From Aphrocallistes beatrix (lineage: Eukaryota; Porifera; Hexactinellida; Sceptrulophora; Aphrocallistidae): DNA of 64,000 bases. Both the position numbers and the translations under genes were made by a program. Positions 37,229 to 46,694 of the stretch are shown here, one piece after another; positions within the stretch are counted from its first letter, which is position 1; the number at the start of each line of letters is the position of its first letter. The notes under the pieces were generated by a model. That model searched no databases, had not been told where the DNA came from, and worked only from the letters and a program-made list of their open reading frames with translations. The stretch spans positions 248,001 to 312,000 of the forward strand of contig OY725506.1 of assembly GCA_963281255.1 (NCBI GenBank), written 5' to 3'.

Positions 37229-37756
37229 ATGACACAGGTTCCTCCAACCCTCCAATTCTCTGATTTCGATGCTCCTAGAAAAGGACCCTTCCCGTATATT
37301 GGATTTAACCCAGAGCTACTTGAGGACAACAACACAGATATTTTAGGATCAAATCTAAATCCAATTTCACGGAGTACTTCGAGTAGTCTTCTCTTGCCTA
37401 ATAATCCCATTCGCGAGACGTCGAGCTGTACATGTATTTGCACTTCAGAGGAAAATGTAAGAATCGAACGTGAAACCAATGTTAACGCAGTTCCCAAAGG
37501 TTCTAGGATGCTTTTACCAGTTGAAGCAGCCTTGTACAATAGTTCCTCGTCTGAGGAGATTAACATACTCCCTAGAGCATCTTCATTTAGCAGCCCAAGA
37601 CAGTATCAGCGCCGTCCGGCAGTGAGAAATAGGAAATTTGTGACGGACAAAGGCCCTTCAGATAAAAACCAGAATCAAAGACCTAAAAGTCCAATGTGTA
37701 TGGCTAAAAGTAAATTCACCCGTTTCGGGAAACAACTTGTAAGGTACAAGAAATAA
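37229..37756 (+). CDS. CAP5, diverged CAP-family gene lacking the terminal helix
   Basis: Single-exon gene of 175 aa from ATG 37229, with TGTATAAATA at about 37152. It keeps a Ser/Asn-rich N-terminus, a Cys motif (ETSSCTCICTSEEN) and a basic C-terminal region, then ends KFTRFGKQLVRYKK, just where the other members start their amphipathic helix. Its membership rests on the Cys motif, position and layout, so it is the least certain of the five. Confidence 0.55.
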   Translation: MTQVPPTLQFSDFDAPRKGPFPYIGFNPELLEDNNTDILGSNLNPISRSTSSSLLLPNNPIRETSSCTCICTSEENVRIERETNVNAVPKGSRMLLPVEAALYNSSSSEEINILPRASSFSSPRQYQRRPAVRNRKFVTDKGPSDKNQNQRPKSPMCMAKSKFTRFGKQLVRYKK

Positions 37757-38723
37757 TACCCCTGCTATCTAATATCTCTTTTTCTTATTTACTCTTGTTT
37801 ACTCTTGTCTTTGTATTTTGTTTCTTCAACAAGAAATATCCAACATTATTTATTAAACTCCCTTAATTAAATTACACATTCAAATCAAGTTATACCACTC
37901 CATTAATGCAACCATGGATAGCATAATCCGATTCGCACACTAAGTCACTCGATTAATCATTAACAGGAACACTGATCTAAAAATAGAATTATTAGCCAAT
38001 TAAAGGAGTTCTTAGACGCCCCAGAGCAATTCTGTATTGCCTCCGTAGAACAAAGTATAATCCCCCTCATTCCACGGGGTTCAGTGACTTGTGTCATAAT
38101 AGAAGTTAAAAGAAAATAGAATTTTTGTTTACAAATAAAAATACTTGTAACTATGCCAAGAAATTGTTTGTCAATTTATTTTCTTGTTTTGCAATGACTT
38201 CGCATATTCGGACAATGGATCATCTATGATAGTATCACCACACCAATATTTTCATTTATTCTCTTAACAGCTAACTTCAAATAATGGCATCGTATGTAAA
38301 TGCTAATTAGACCAAGTTAAACTAGTGACTAGGTAGTAAATCGGAAATGATGACATAGTTACCAACTCTCTCTAGAAAATCTTCCTTGATTTTAAAGCTG
38401 AAATCCCTGGATATTTACAGAAAACCCTTAGATGCTAACCAATTTTACAACTTTATTCGTTAATAACTAAATTCTGGTATGTTCTTGCGGTTTTTGAAGT
38501 AAATATTTTCAATCCTTATTACACACACAAAAGACGATTGACAGTACATGGTTACCATGGATGTTAGGAACCAGTTCTAAACCTGCTTAATGGTGAAGAT
38601 ACGTAGAACATTAGAACTATACATGTCCATACAACCATATATGGTCATATGAACAGTTTTAATGATATTTATTTCTATCTCATTCACTGTTAATATATAC
38701 AATCAAATTGTCTATCTACATTT
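37757..38723. other. AT-rich spacer, nothing recognised
   Basis: No supported frame, repeat element or RNA gene seen. Confidence 0.5.
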
Positions 38724-38981
38724 TCACACAACTTGTAGAGAATCCCTCCTCATTAGGCTGTCGTATGCTGGCGGAGGAGTGTACACTCTCGAATTCTCGT
38801 ATGTCTCACATTCACTCTCTGATTCTTCAGCTTTTTGAGTGCATAACTTAAATATCTTGAACCTTCTTCCTGTTTCTGTTTTCCCAAAATAGTAGCATGC
38901 TCCTATTAATAGGAACATTATGGCAGTTAAAAATATACCACAAACTGGTCCTATAATAAATAGAGAAAATACTGCCTGCAT
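38724..38981 (-). CDS. STM7, small membrane protein with PPPAY tail
   Basis: Single-exon gene of 85 aa. ATG 38981 is chosen because TGTATAAATATAG lies just upstream (about 39007-39019) and the longer frame starts at TTG. A hydrophobic segment spans about residues 2-31 (FIIGPVCGIFLTAIMFLLIG). Then come KTETGRRFK and a tail with YTPPPAYDSL, a PPxY WW-binding motif like that of STM2, 37 kb away. Probably a membrane-anchored WW-domain ligand (inference). Confidence 0.6.
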   Translation of the reverse strand: MQAVFSLFIIGPVCGIFLTAIMFLLIGACYYFGKTETGRRFKIFKLCTQKAEESESECETYENSRVYTPPPAYDSLMRRDSLQVV

Positions 38982-39020
38982 TCTAACTGGAGTTGTTATT
39001 GCTGTTCTATATTTATACAA

Positions 39021-39648
39021 GCATTAGTGATGAGTCTCGTTTATCTATAAATTTCGGAATCATCGAATAAAATGGCTGAGTCACCTATAAACCATTGTGC
39101 AAGACATTGCATTGTGTTGGAACATGGTTGCGTGTGGATTATGAGTATAGCTATTCTTAGTACTAAGAATCACTGTAGTATCCACGTTTGCTACTGCTTC
39201 AATTTTTAAAATTGATTTATAAAAATTTTGTCGAAGTGGAACTTTCATTTGATGAAGCATAATGGAAACTTTACAGAAGATATTTAGTGTTTCCGTAGTA
39301 GATATGTTTACTCAATTAATGTACTACGTATATGTCTGACCTAAATTTAGTAACTATCTTAGTAACAAGATGTTCAGTACAGGAATGTGGGATACATCAT
39401 GATAATTACATAGACGCACTGTAGCATCACGAGGAAGGTTTTACACGTATAAAGGAATGTATTATACAATAACAGTACTGTGTTTCAAATCTGGAATAAG
39501 TTTTTCACAAAATCAACACAGTTTAAAGTAGATATTGCAAATTACTGTCCATTACGTTTTAAACACAAACAAATTGACATTGTTGTCCAGACTTAGCAAA
39601 GTACTGAGGTTAGAAACTTAAGATATGGGTTAATAGTAATAGTTATTA
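39021..39648. other. AT-rich spacer, nothing recognised
   Basis: No supported feature. Probably the 3' flank of TRAF-like gene 1 and the 5' flank of STM7. Confidence 0.5.
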
Positions 39649-40554
39649 CTAAAATTCTTCTTCTATGTCGAAGTAGAACCTCATGATACAGGGGCTACAT
39701 TTCACATGGTCTATCTCATCACTGAGAGAGTACAGCTCCAGTTTGTGCTCATGAGAATCGTTGCTCGTCTTCGCTCTCCCAGCCTGTTCGGCACTGCTGT
39801 ATGTCAGCTGGGCAGGCGGTAGACTCTCGTCAAACTCTCCTGGAATCCTCCGGACGTAGAACTTCAAGTTGTCCTCTACCTTCCCTACCAACTGCAGATG
39901 GTAACTCCTGATATAGAAACTGGGACCCTCCAGCTGTCCTCCCGTATGTGTCGGCACCACTCTCCACTCCACGCCCTCCAAACACTTCTTTCGCGTCTCA
40001 ACGAACTTAGAAATGCGGTTTCTATCTAGCAACCCTTCAATACGCCGCTTCATGGAAGCGTTTACCACTTTAAAATGTGAGTTTTCAGTTTCGAGATGTT
40101 CTAACCTCAGTTCGTAATGCTCAATCCTGCACTCCCACTTATGAGTTTCCATCTGCAATTGGCTCTGAGTTGTAAAAGTACAGCCGAAATCAGCGAAAGG
40201 ACATTTCTTTTCGAAGTATTCGCATTCTTCCAAATGTTCGTTAATGAGCAAAATCTCACCGGTCCATCCGCACCCCTGATCAGAAAAGGGACACTTTCCT
40301 TCCATTTTCCCGATGTTTTGGCGCAGAATTTCGGCTGGCGTTCCTTCAAATTTATTTTCGCAACACTCCATACATGTTGTCTTTCCGTCGTATACAACTG
40401 CATCAACCATTATCCCTTGACATTTGGGACAGGTGATTAACTGCTCTTCAAGATTTGAAGTCTCACTCTTTAGAATTTGTCTTTTGTAGAAACTTTTGCT
40501 TCTACGTCTTGAGATTTGTCGATCCGGTTCATTAGATGTGTAGTTATCAGCCAT
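39649..40554 (-). CDS. TRAF-type zinc-finger protein 1
   Basis: Single-exon gene of 301 aa from ATG 40554. The domains run in order. A CPKCQG...CMECC cysteine cluster (about residues 41-67) looks like a degenerate RING. Two TRAF-type zinc fingers follow (CPFSDQGCGW to H-EEC, then CPFADFGC to H-WEC; about 89-141). Next is a coiled coil (about 143-185). The last 105 residues, WRVVPTHTGG to MRFYFDIEE, have the size and position of a TRAF/MATH domain, although I do not see a clean match. Such proteins act as cytoplasmic signalling adaptors or ubiquitin ligases (family knowledge). Divergent neighbour: TRAF-like gene 2 starts 291 bp away on the other strand. Confidence 0.8.
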   Translation of the reverse strand: MADNYTSNEPDRQISRRRSKSFYKRQILKSETSNLEEQLITCPKCQGIMVDAVVYDGKTTCMECCENKFEGTPAEILRQNIGKMEGKCPFSDQGCGWTGEILLINEHLEECEYFEKKCPFADFGCTFTTQSQLQMETHKWECRIEHYELRLEHLETENSHFKVVNASMKRRIEGLLDRNRISKFVETRKKCLEGVEWRVVPTHTGGQLEGPSFYIRSYHLQLVGKVEDNLKFYVRRIPGEFDESLPPAQLTYSSAEQAGRAKTSNDSHEHKLELYSLSDEIDHVKCSPCIMRFYFDIEEEF

Positions 40555-40845
40555 AATTGCAACTTAACGAATAAAACACTTTATTAGTATTTTACCTTTA
40601 AATATTAGTTAGGAACAACCAAATGCAATTAAATTATAAAATAAGTCCAATTTGCCTATCTCAAAACTACATATAAATGTGACTAATTATAAAACTTAAT
40701 TTGACCCAAAGAGTAATATTAGTATGCAGGATCAAATAAAGGTAACTAATATCAGGTAACACCATTTCAGGATTTAGAAGGAGGATAGTTTACCCATGGC
40801 TATTTAAATACTTTCATTGATAATATTATTAAATTTCTGCTCAAA
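40555..40845. promoter_or_regulatory. Shared bidirectional promoter region of two TRAF-like genes
   Basis: 291 bp between two divergent start codons. TATA-like words lie on both sides: TATAAAAC and ATATAAATG for the - strand gene (about 40670-40690), and CTATTTAAATAC at about 40800 for the + strand gene. Co-regulation is an inference. Confidence 0.45.
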
Positions 40846-41763
40846 ATGTCGACAAAGATTACAACTGAAGATCAATTCAATGAGCTGTCCTGTGTATCAA
40901 ATTCAGAATCAGGGTTCGGTGGCTATCGAATGGATCTACTAAGTCAGAATCTCAGCGGACTAGAGAAAAGTCTGGTATCCTGTCCAGTATGCTCGGGTAT
41001 AGTACGGAATGCTACCGTGTTTGACGGAAAGACTACATGTTATAACTGTTGCGAGGATAAGTCTCGTTCATCTTCGAGCGTGCTACTGTTAGGAAGCATT
41101 GGAAAACTCCAAGTGAGATGTCCGCTTAATGAAAGGGGGTGTCCATGGGGAGGCGAGCTAGGAGACTTCAGGACACATTTGACGGTCTGTGAGTTCCTCA
41201 TTGCGGAGTGTCCTTACGCGAAATACGGATGCAAGTTCCAATCCTTGGAAGCTAGAGAAGTAGCGAAACATAAATCAGACTCTGCCTTGGAACATTTGGA
41301 GATGAGAATGGATATGCTCGAGCTAGAGAATTCACAGCTGAAAACTTCCAACAAAAAGATTGACAACCAACTCAACGCTCTTTTGAATAAAGCCAAGTTC
41401 TCTAAATTTATTGAGAGCCGCAAGAAGTGTTTGGAGGGCGTGGAGTGGAGAGTGGTGCCGACACATACGGGAGGACAGCTGGAGGGTCCCAGTTTCTATA
41501 TCAGCAGTTACCATCTGCAGTTGGTAGGGAAGGTAGAGGACAACTTGAAGTTCTACGTCCGGAGGATTCCAGGAGAGTTTGACGAGAGTCTACCGCCTGC
41601 CCAGCTGACATACAGCAGTGCCGAGCAGGCTGGGAGAGCGAAGACGAGCAACGATTCTCATGAACACAAACTGGAGCTGTACTCTCTCAGTGATGAGATA
41701 GATCATGTGAAGTGTAGCCCCTGTATCATGAGGTTCTACTTCGACATAGAAGAACTTTACTGA
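40846..41763 (+). CDS. TRAF-type zinc-finger protein 2
   Basis: Single-exon gene of 305 aa from ATG 40846. Same order as gene 1: CPVCSG...CYNCC cluster, CPLNERGCPW and CPYAKYGC zinc fingers, coiled coil, C-terminal domain. The N-terminal half is clearly diverged from gene 1. From WRVVPTHTGG onward the two proteins are nearly identical, and the DNA over about 340 bp differs at only a handful of sites. That contrast implies recent sequence exchange limited to the C-terminal domain. Likely an adaptor, with different upstream partners but the same C-terminal binding surface (inference). Confidence 0.8.
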   Translation: MSTKITTEDQFNELSCVSNSESGFGGYRMDLLSQNLSGLEKSLVSCPVCSGIVRNATVFDGKTTCYNCCEDKSRSSSSVLLLGSIGKLQVRCPLNERGCPWGGELGDFRTHLTVCEFLIAECPYAKYGCKFQSLEAREVAKHKSDSALEHLEMRMDMLELENSQLKTSNKKIDNQLNALLNKAKFSKFIESRKKCLEGVEWRVVPTHTGGQLEGPSFYISSYHLQLVGKVEDNLKFYVRRIPGEFDESLPPAQLTYSSAEQAGRAKTSNDSHEHKLELYSLSDEIDHVKCSPCIMRFYFDIEELY

Positions 41764-42117
41764 AGCAGTGGATCTATGTAGATATAGTATACCTGTATAT
41801 AATCATGTATCTCATTTTAGATTGCTCTAATCCTAATTATAGTAGTAGGTTTGAAATATCTTTTCGCCGAATTTAATATGGGAATACATAGGTATTTGTG
41901 AAATCTGCATAATCTCAACAACCCTACCTGTCCGTCCTCTGATTAATACTGCATGAAGTTAGTTATTCTTCCAGTAAATACTTGTTTTAATACTAACCAT
42001 GGATACGTACCAGTAATTAATAATTAATAATTGTACTGATCATAGGGGTAGTAAAATGTATATTGTTTTGTGATTATTTCTAAACTTAGTAGCAATTGAA
42101 TAGAAACGGCAAATTGT

Positions 42118-42678
42118 TCAACACATTATCTCGAAGTAGAACCTCATGATACAGGGGCTACATTTCACATGGTCTATCTCATCACTGAGAGAGTACAGCT
42201 CCAGTTTGTGCTCATGAGAATCGTTGCTCGTCTTCTCTCTCCCAGCCTGTTCGGCACTGCTGTATGTCAGCTGGGCAGGCGGTAGATTCTCATCAAACTC
42301 TCCTGGGATCCTCCGGACGTAGAACTTCAAGTTGTCCTCTACCTTCCCTACCAACTGCAGATGGTAACTGCTGATATAGAAACTGGGACCCTCCAGCAGT
42401 CCTCCCGTATGTGTCGGTTCCACTCTCCACTCCACGCCCTCCAAACACCTCTTGCGCGTCTCGACGAACTTAGAAATATGGTTTCTGTCTAGCAACCCTT
42501 CAATACGCCGCTTCAACTGGGCATTCTTCCTCCACAGCTGTCTGTTCTCAAACTCTAAGTTTTCCATTCTCTTTTCAATATTCCTGATCTCTCTGGGGAA
42601 ATCGGACCCCTTTTTGGTTGGACTGTTCCCCTCTTTTTTGGAAATACCTAACACTTTCTTGATCATTTGCTTTGACAT
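42118..42678 (-). CDS. TRAF-like protein 3, lacking zinc fingers
   Basis: Single-exon gene of 186 aa from ATG 42678. A short basic N-terminus (KKVLGISKKEG) leads directly into the coiled coil (RNIEKRMENLEFENRQLW) and the same C-terminal domain as genes 1 and 2, nearly identical in sequence. The Cys cluster and zinc fingers are absent, so it could act as a competitor of the full-length proteins (inference). The frame is intact. A decayed copy of its 5' part lies at 45855-45975. Confidence 0.7.
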   Translation of the reverse strand: MSKQMIKKVLGISKKEGNSPTKKGSDFPREIRNIEKRMENLEFENRQLWRKNAQLKRRIEGLLDRNHISKFVETRKRCLEGVEWRVEPTHTGGLLEGPSFYISSYHLQLVGKVEDNLKFYVRRIPGEFDENLPPAQLTYSSAEQAGREKTSNDSHEHKLELYSLSDEIDHVKCSPCIMRFYFEIMC

Positions 42679-42721
42679 TGTTAGATCTAGTAATGATCAT
42701 AATAAATCGACTTGTGTGTGA

Positions 42722-42770
42722 TGTGTTTGTTTGTTTGTTTGTTTGTTTGTTTGTTTGTTTGTTTGTTTGA
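42722..42770. repeat. (GTTT)n microsatellite upstream of TRAF-like 3
   Basis: About 48 bp of GTTT. The same tract, expanded and followed by (GATT)n and (GGTTGTTT)n, lies at 46055-46180 next to the TRAF relic. This shows that gene and tract were duplicated together. Confidence 0.9.
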
Positions 42771-43299
42771 TTATATATAATACACCATAATGATCAGAAA
42801 CAACCTGGAAATCGTACGCATTTTTCGATTACTTGGGAGTAGGTTATAAAAATGAAATGACTAGAATCGCGAAATAAATTCATTCACAGTCAAGTATTAT
42901 TTATAGTCAGTGTGTGAATACTTTGTTGCATCATAATCGATACTATGGTAGAATGGAATTGGAACTTTGAAACGTCAATCTAAATGCATTTATTTGTCAC
43001 GTTAAATGTTTTCGAGGTACCGTACTGTATGTATTATTTTGTGATTATTTCAATTGAATACAGCAATATCGATTTTTGTAAGATCTGTTCAATAAACTAA
43101 CTTGGATAAGCTCTCTGGTATTTGTTTTTAAAAAAACTTTTGATTGCATATAATATATTTCTTCTTGAACTTAATTCTAATCAAAAATACGTAAATGATG
43201 AATTTTAACTATAAAATGATATTCATGCCAAAATCAAAAACTTTTTTTAGCATATATTATCACATACATAAGAAGGTAAGCCAATACAATATTGGTAAG

Positions 43300-43520
43300 T
43301 GTATACATGTCAACTTGCCATGATAAAGCGGGACGCAACGTTGAATTTCACGGGACATGGCGGGACGCGATAGAAAAGTATTATACATAGAATCAAATAA
43401 AGTGGGACAAAATGGGAAATTTCAAGTTTAATTAAAGCGAGACACTCGTGAAAATAAGCTCAATGGAAGAGTGGGAAAAGCGGGGCGTCCCACCAAAAAC
43501 GGAACTGTTGGCGAGTATGT
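43300..43520. mobile_element. MITE with GCGGGAC words (copy 2)
   Basis: Begins with CAACTTGCCATGATAAAGCG and ends with GGAACTGTTGGCGAGTATG. Interior CACGGGACATGGCGGGACGC. Closest to the copy at 53215-53415. Confidence 0.65.
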
Positions 43521-43819
43521 TAGTAAATGACGAATTATTCAAATCACAAATCCAGTTTATTTTCACTTTTACTATATCCTAAATTAGTCCCAATATTCTC
43601 ATCTTTGACAACAAGTAAATATGATTAATTATTAATATCCATCCAAACGATGTTTATTTCAATTAAAGTAAACAAAATAACAGAAACAATATATGTATAT
43701 AATATTTTAGGCACACTCTTGAGTAATAAAATGAAAATAGGAATAAACAATTTATATAAACAAACGAGCATAGCTCAGTTCTATAAGCGTTGTTAGCTTA
43801 GTCAAGTTGGATACGGAAC

Positions 43820-45448
43820 TCACTGAGAATTCTCACCCAATGGATAAGGACTCCTAGCAACAGGTGGTTTGGGCGGAATGTTATTCATGGTCATGTAATG
43901 TGTAAGTTGTCCTGGGACCTCTGCCAGCACTTCCTTAGCGAGGTCGAAATGTTTCTCGTTACTTTTAACGTCTCGCATTGGGACAAATTGGACAATGTCA
44001 CTTTTCATATTGTGTCCCGTTTTCGAATGGATCAGAGGGACATCGTCTGCATCTAGCTTGTGCATGTTAGAAAAGTCCGCACCCCCCACACCCACGATTA
44101 CGACTGACAAGGGTAGAGCTGAGGATTCGACTATCAGATCCGAGCTCCGAATCATATCATCAATGACTCCATCGGTTATGATGAGCAAGATAGTGAATGC
44201 GTACTCTTCAACGTGGTTCTCTGCGACACCTTTCGCATACATGAGAATCTCTCCAAAGCGAGTTGGCCCGGACAGGCGACACATTGAGAGGGTTTGCTTG
44301 TAGGCATCCAAGATCCCTGCCACTGCACGCACATCTGGGTTCGGTTGTGCGTTCAAGTTGAAGCAATGGTGAGCCTGAGCATAATTCGGAGGCAATTTAG
44401 CTCCGAATCCAAGAGCTGGGATCAGTTGGTCCGTGTCATAAGGTATCAGGATGTTCCCGACACTCTTGATGGCTTCGACGTATTCGTTGTCAGTGGTTCC
44501 GATGTAGTGGAGCGAACTGGGATCTGCTGGGTTACCATTCGAACCTGTGAAGTCAATCGCGACGATCAGTTGAATTTCTAAGCCCCCTTTCAGGTAATCA
44601 ACGAATGTATGAACAGGAATGATTTTGACATTCGTGAATTGGAAAATTCCTGAATTATTTCCTTCCTTTTCCCACTTTTCTGCATTGATAATTTCAAATT
44701 CTTTCGTTCCAGAGTTGATTTCTGCTAGAGAGGTAGAAAAGGTTCCAATCGGATCTGGAATTCCATTCGCATTCCAATCGAAAACATCGAATTTCAACGG
44801 AGTGTTGATATCCCCGGAGCATAGCAACCACATTCCAATTTCGAAAGGTGTGAAAGTTGGATTCAAAGTGTTTGAAATCACCTCACTCTTGTAAACAATA
44901 ACAGAATCTTTATCTTCTTTCTGCCTTCGTACCTCAAAATATGGATCAGATTTGTCAAAACCATCCTTTCTATCCAATTTTTTGCATTGAGCAGATAATT
45001 TGACTTTAGATTTAATCCCATTGGTTTCCTCTGCAAACAACTGAATCTTTCCTCGATCTTTTGCTCCATCTTTCAGAACGAATAAGATTGGTTCTCCGGA
45101 ACTCGCCAACTCTCCCATTCGAACTTGGACCTCTCCAATAAAATCATTCTTACCCACAACATCGGAGTCTTCGCAAGTGAATTTCAAAATCTGTTCTTCC
45201 TCGAAGTAGTACTTCATCTGAAATACTGTTTCAAATTTGGGATTTTGGGTGTTTTTCTTCACTTCTGTTTGTCCGATTTTATTGTACTTACTGGAGTTTC
45301 CTTCTTTTTGGAATATTGTCACAAATGGATCTGATTCCGAAGTGTCCACTTTTGGCAGATCAAAGCATGCGATTGATATCTCAACCATCGAAGTACAGTC
45401 ATCTTCATAGAGAAATGGTTGAAGCGTAGACGTTGAGGTAGTAGCCAT
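43820..45448 (-). CDS. Copine 1 (C2-C2-vWA)
   Basis: Single-exon copine of 542 aa. ATG 45448 is chosen because the longer frame has no ATG. Two C2 domains (about residues 10-130, with SESDPFVTIF and VGKNDFIGEV; about 140-265, with KSDPYFEV and NTLNPTF) are followed by the copine vWA domain. Its metal site begins DFTGSNG (about residue 300) and it contains HYMTMNNIPP near the end. Copines bind phospholipid in a Ca2+-dependent way and recruit partners through the vWA domain (established). It faces copine 2 head to head, 1.25 kb apart. Vertebrate copines have many introns; this one has none, suggesting retroposition of an ancestor (inference). Confidence 0.88.
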   Translation of the reverse strand: MATTSTSTLQPFLYEDDCTSMVEISIACFDLPKVDTSESDPFVTIFQKEGNSSKYNKIGQTEVKKNTQNPKFETVFQMKYYFEEEQILKFTCEDSDVVGKNDFIGEVQVRMGELASSGEPILFVLKDGAKDRGKIQLFAEETNGIKSKVKLSAQCKKLDRKDGFDKSDPYFEVRRQKEDKDSVIVYKSEVISNTLNPTFTPFEIGMWLLCSGDINTPLKFDVFDWNANGIPDPIGTFSTSLAEINSGTKEFEIINAEKWEKEGNNSGIFQFTNVKIIPVHTFVDYLKGGLEIQLIVAIDFTGSNGNPADPSSLHYIGTTDNEYVEAIKSVGNILIPYDTDQLIPALGFGAKLPPNYAQAHHCFNLNAQPNPDVRAVAGILDAYKQTLSMCRLSGPTRFGEILMYAKGVAENHVEEYAFTILLIITDGVIDDMIRSSDLIVESSALPLSVVIVGVGGADFSNMHKLDADDVPLIHSKTGHNMKSDIVQFVPMRDVKSNEKHFDLAKEVLAEVPGQLTHYMTMNNIPPKPPVARSPYPLGENSQ

Positions 45449-45559
45449 TCTTACTGAGCTGAGTTCGAAATTTGAAAAGTGAACATACACATGTTGTATT
45501 TATACAAATTAATGAGTGTGAATAATCTCTTTAGTATCAAATGTGTAAGACATAGTTCA

Positions 45560-45780
45560 AGTGAATAAACTGGATTTATGAATTGAAGCATACCTCATTT
45601 GCTCAGCAATATTATATATTGCTTTCCTTCTTATGTATTTGACAAAACTATAAAGTTGTTGATTTTGACAAAGACATAGGAAGGTGGATTTAAACTGAAC
45701 TTATGATTTGAAGTATGCATCATTTACTTGGTAATATTATATATTGCTTACCTTCTTATGTATTTGATAATTATAATTGT
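45560..45780. repeat. Direct repeat in the inter-copine spacer
   Basis: The segment with AATATTATATATTGCTT and CCTTCTTATGTATTTGA occurs twice (about 45607-45650 and 45730-45775), preceded by similar AGTAAATGATGC/TGAGCAAATGAG contexts. Confidence 0.6.
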
Positions 45781-45854
45781 AAGAAGCTTTTGATTATGAA
45801 AGTCAACCAATGGATATTTCTATTTGTTTTGCTATCGATGCCCTTTAATCCACT

Positions 45855-45975
45855 GGGACCCTCCAGCTGTCCTCCCTTTTGTGTCGGTACCATCTCCACT
45901 CCACGCCTTCCAATCACTTCTTTCGCGTCTCAACGAATTCAGAAATGCGGTTTCTATCTAGTAACCCTTCGTCAA
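45855..45975 (-). pseudogene. Relic of a TRAF-like gene
   Basis: The plus-strand text (CTGGGACCCTCCAGCTGTCC ... GAAATGCGGTTTCTATCTAG) matches the minus-strand TRAF-like genes across the start of the conserved C-terminal domain and the end of the coiled coil, with small deletions. It is followed by the (GTTT)n tract, as at TRAF-like 3. It is a decayed duplicate lodged between the copines. Confidence 0.8.
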
Positions 45976-46054
45976 CACCTGTACTTTCCTTGAATTGCTG
46001 TTTTGATATGTTGTAGCTAATATTATCATAATACTAAATTAACTTGTGTGTGTA

Positions 46055-46110
46055 TGTGCTTGTTTGTTTGTTTGTTTGTTTGTTTGTTTGTTTGTTTGTT
46101 TGTTTGTTTG

Positions 46111-46156
<46 letters not shown>

Positions 46157-46185
46157 TGGTTGTTTGGTTGTTTGGTTGTAAATGC
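46055..46185. repeat. Compound (GTTT)n(GATT)n microsatellite
   Basis: About 60 bp of GTTT, then about 50 bp of GATT, then GGTTGTTT units. Confidence 0.95.
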
Positions 46186-46694
46186 ACCCCAATTATCTTA
46201 AACAGCCTGGAATTCGTACGAAGTTTTAAAAACTAGGGAGTGTTTAGAAAATTATTAATTTATGGATTTTCTTCCGACCCCCTTCCCGTTTATTAGATTT
46301 CGTAAATTAACTTTGAAATTTTTGTCAAACACAGCATTTTATCGTATGTATTGCATCAATTATCTTCTATCTGAATTATTTGATACGTCAAACTGAACTT
46401 ATGCATTTAATGTGTCACGTCACGTCTATATATATAAATATCGATTTTTGAAAGATCAGTTCAATAAACTTAGCATAATTACCAAATACATAGTAAGGTA
46501 CATAATGAGGATCATGCTCCAAATCATTAATCACTTTCACAACGTATTTAAACATAAGCATTTGATACGAAGAGATTTCCTTATGACGAAACTGATCTGT
46601 GTTCTGTAACTATATTTAGAATTTATTATTCACACTCATTCAATTGTATAAATATGTTAACTTTTCAAATTTTCGAACTAGCTCTCAGGTAAGA

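Noticed and set aside
46644-46694. N-terminal extension of copine 2
   Set aside because: Begins at TTG. The copine start is the ATG shared with copine 1.
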